From: Candidatus Atribacteria bacterium
GTDB lineage: Bacteria; Atribacterota; Atribacteria; Atribacterales; Atribacteraceae
Length of the DNA stretch: 5,521 nt
Reading direction: 5' to 3'
Assembly (NCBI GenBank): GCA_026390275.1
Contig: JAPLGF010000198.1
Coordinates: forward strand, 1-5,521
Shown here: positions 5,512 through 5,521 of the stretch, in pieces
How positions within the stretch are numbered: the stretch's first letter is position 1
Layout of the letters: each line of letters begins with the position of its first letter
The notes under the pieces: generated by a model
Database searches by the model: none
What the model was told of the DNA's origin: nothing
What the model saw: only the letters and a program-made list of their open reading frames with translations
Made by a program: the position numbers and the translations under genes

Positions 5512-5521
5512 ATGGAATTAG
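5512..5521 (+). CDS. tnpA: Start of a probable Y1 (IS200/IS605 TnpA) transposase gene, cut by the window edge
   Basis: ATG GAA TTA G is all that is visible: Met-Glu-Leu and a codon beginning with G. The Shine-Dalgarno GGCGGTGA (one mismatch to GGAGGTGA) at 5500-5507 stands 4 nt before this ATG, and an extended -10 promoter lies at 5472-5480. Many IS200/IS605 TnpA proteins begin MELD, which the last base allows. The competing in-frame starts at ATG 5498 and GTG 5504 run into TAG at 5519. The assignment rests on this start and the upstream hairpin, not on protein homology. A different IS-borne gene is possible. Confidence 0.5.

Larger units (their letters stand above)
5389..5521 (+). mobile_element. 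Left end of a probable IS200/IS605-family insertion sequence (continues beyond window)
   Basis: Three signs agree. First, a subterminal two-tier hairpin (5393-5437) resembles the imperfect hairpins recognised by Y1 transposases, and the wording around CCCACCTCTTAGGTGGGGGATGAA (split here: stem at 5407-5413 and 5417-5423) recalls IS200/IS605 ends. Second, TTTAAC (5383-5388) lies just upstream; elements of this family lack terminal inverted repeats and insert 3' of short T-rich targets of this kind. Third, a promoter, Shine-Dalgarno and start codon follow at once, with peptide MEL, as in many Firmicute-type TnpA proteins that begin MELD. The exact boundary (after 5387 or 5388) is inferred. The right end and any tnpB are outside the window. 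Confidence 0.6.

Overview
The window is ordinary bacterial chromosome, densely coded on the + strand, ending in the first bases of an insertion sequence. Moderate GC, T-rich membrane-protein genes, a consensus sigma-70/sigma-A promoter, a lipoprotein with a clear lipobox and an IS200/IS605-type element would fit an anaerobic Firmicute or a related thermophile-type lineage. Nothing here fixes the taxon, and I do not claim one.

Layout, all read left to right. (1) Positions 2-325 hold the C-terminal end of a MiaB-family tRNA methylthiotransferase, best matched to MtaB. (2) Positions 326-450 are intergenic and carry a good promoter (TTGAAA, 17 bp, TAGAAT). (3) Positions 451-4715 hold two large, divergent, tandem paralogues of the O-antigen ligase/polymerase (Wzy_C) superfamily. 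Each has about 13-15 membrane segments, a long outside loop with conserved Arg/His and a GWGGGGW motif, and a C-terminal extracytoplasmic TPR-like domain. Their genes overlap by ATGA, which suggests translational coupling. (4) Positions 4771-5334 encode a TlpA/thioredoxin-fold lipoprotein with a CPHC active site, 55 nt behind the second ligase gene and probably in the same operon. (5) Positions 5346-5381 are a strong palindrome just after that gene. (6) From about 5389 to the end is the left end of a probable IS200/IS605-family element: a possible TTTAAC target, a two-tier hairpin, an extended -10 promoter, an inverted repeat covering that promoter and the ribosome binding site, and the first three codons of a probable Y1 transposase (MEL...).

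Working model (inference): the promoter at 381-409 drives an envelope operon of two glycan-transferring or glycan-polymerising membrane proteins plus an exported thiol oxidoreductase. The first ligase has a CxxC pair in its outside TPR domain and the second has none, so a thiol-redox link with the lipoprotein is possible but unproven. The most unusual regulatory structure is in the IS left end. There the left arm of an inverted repeat lies upstream of the predicted transposase transcription start, so only read-through RNA from the neighbouring operon could fold to hide the transposase Shine-Dalgarno.
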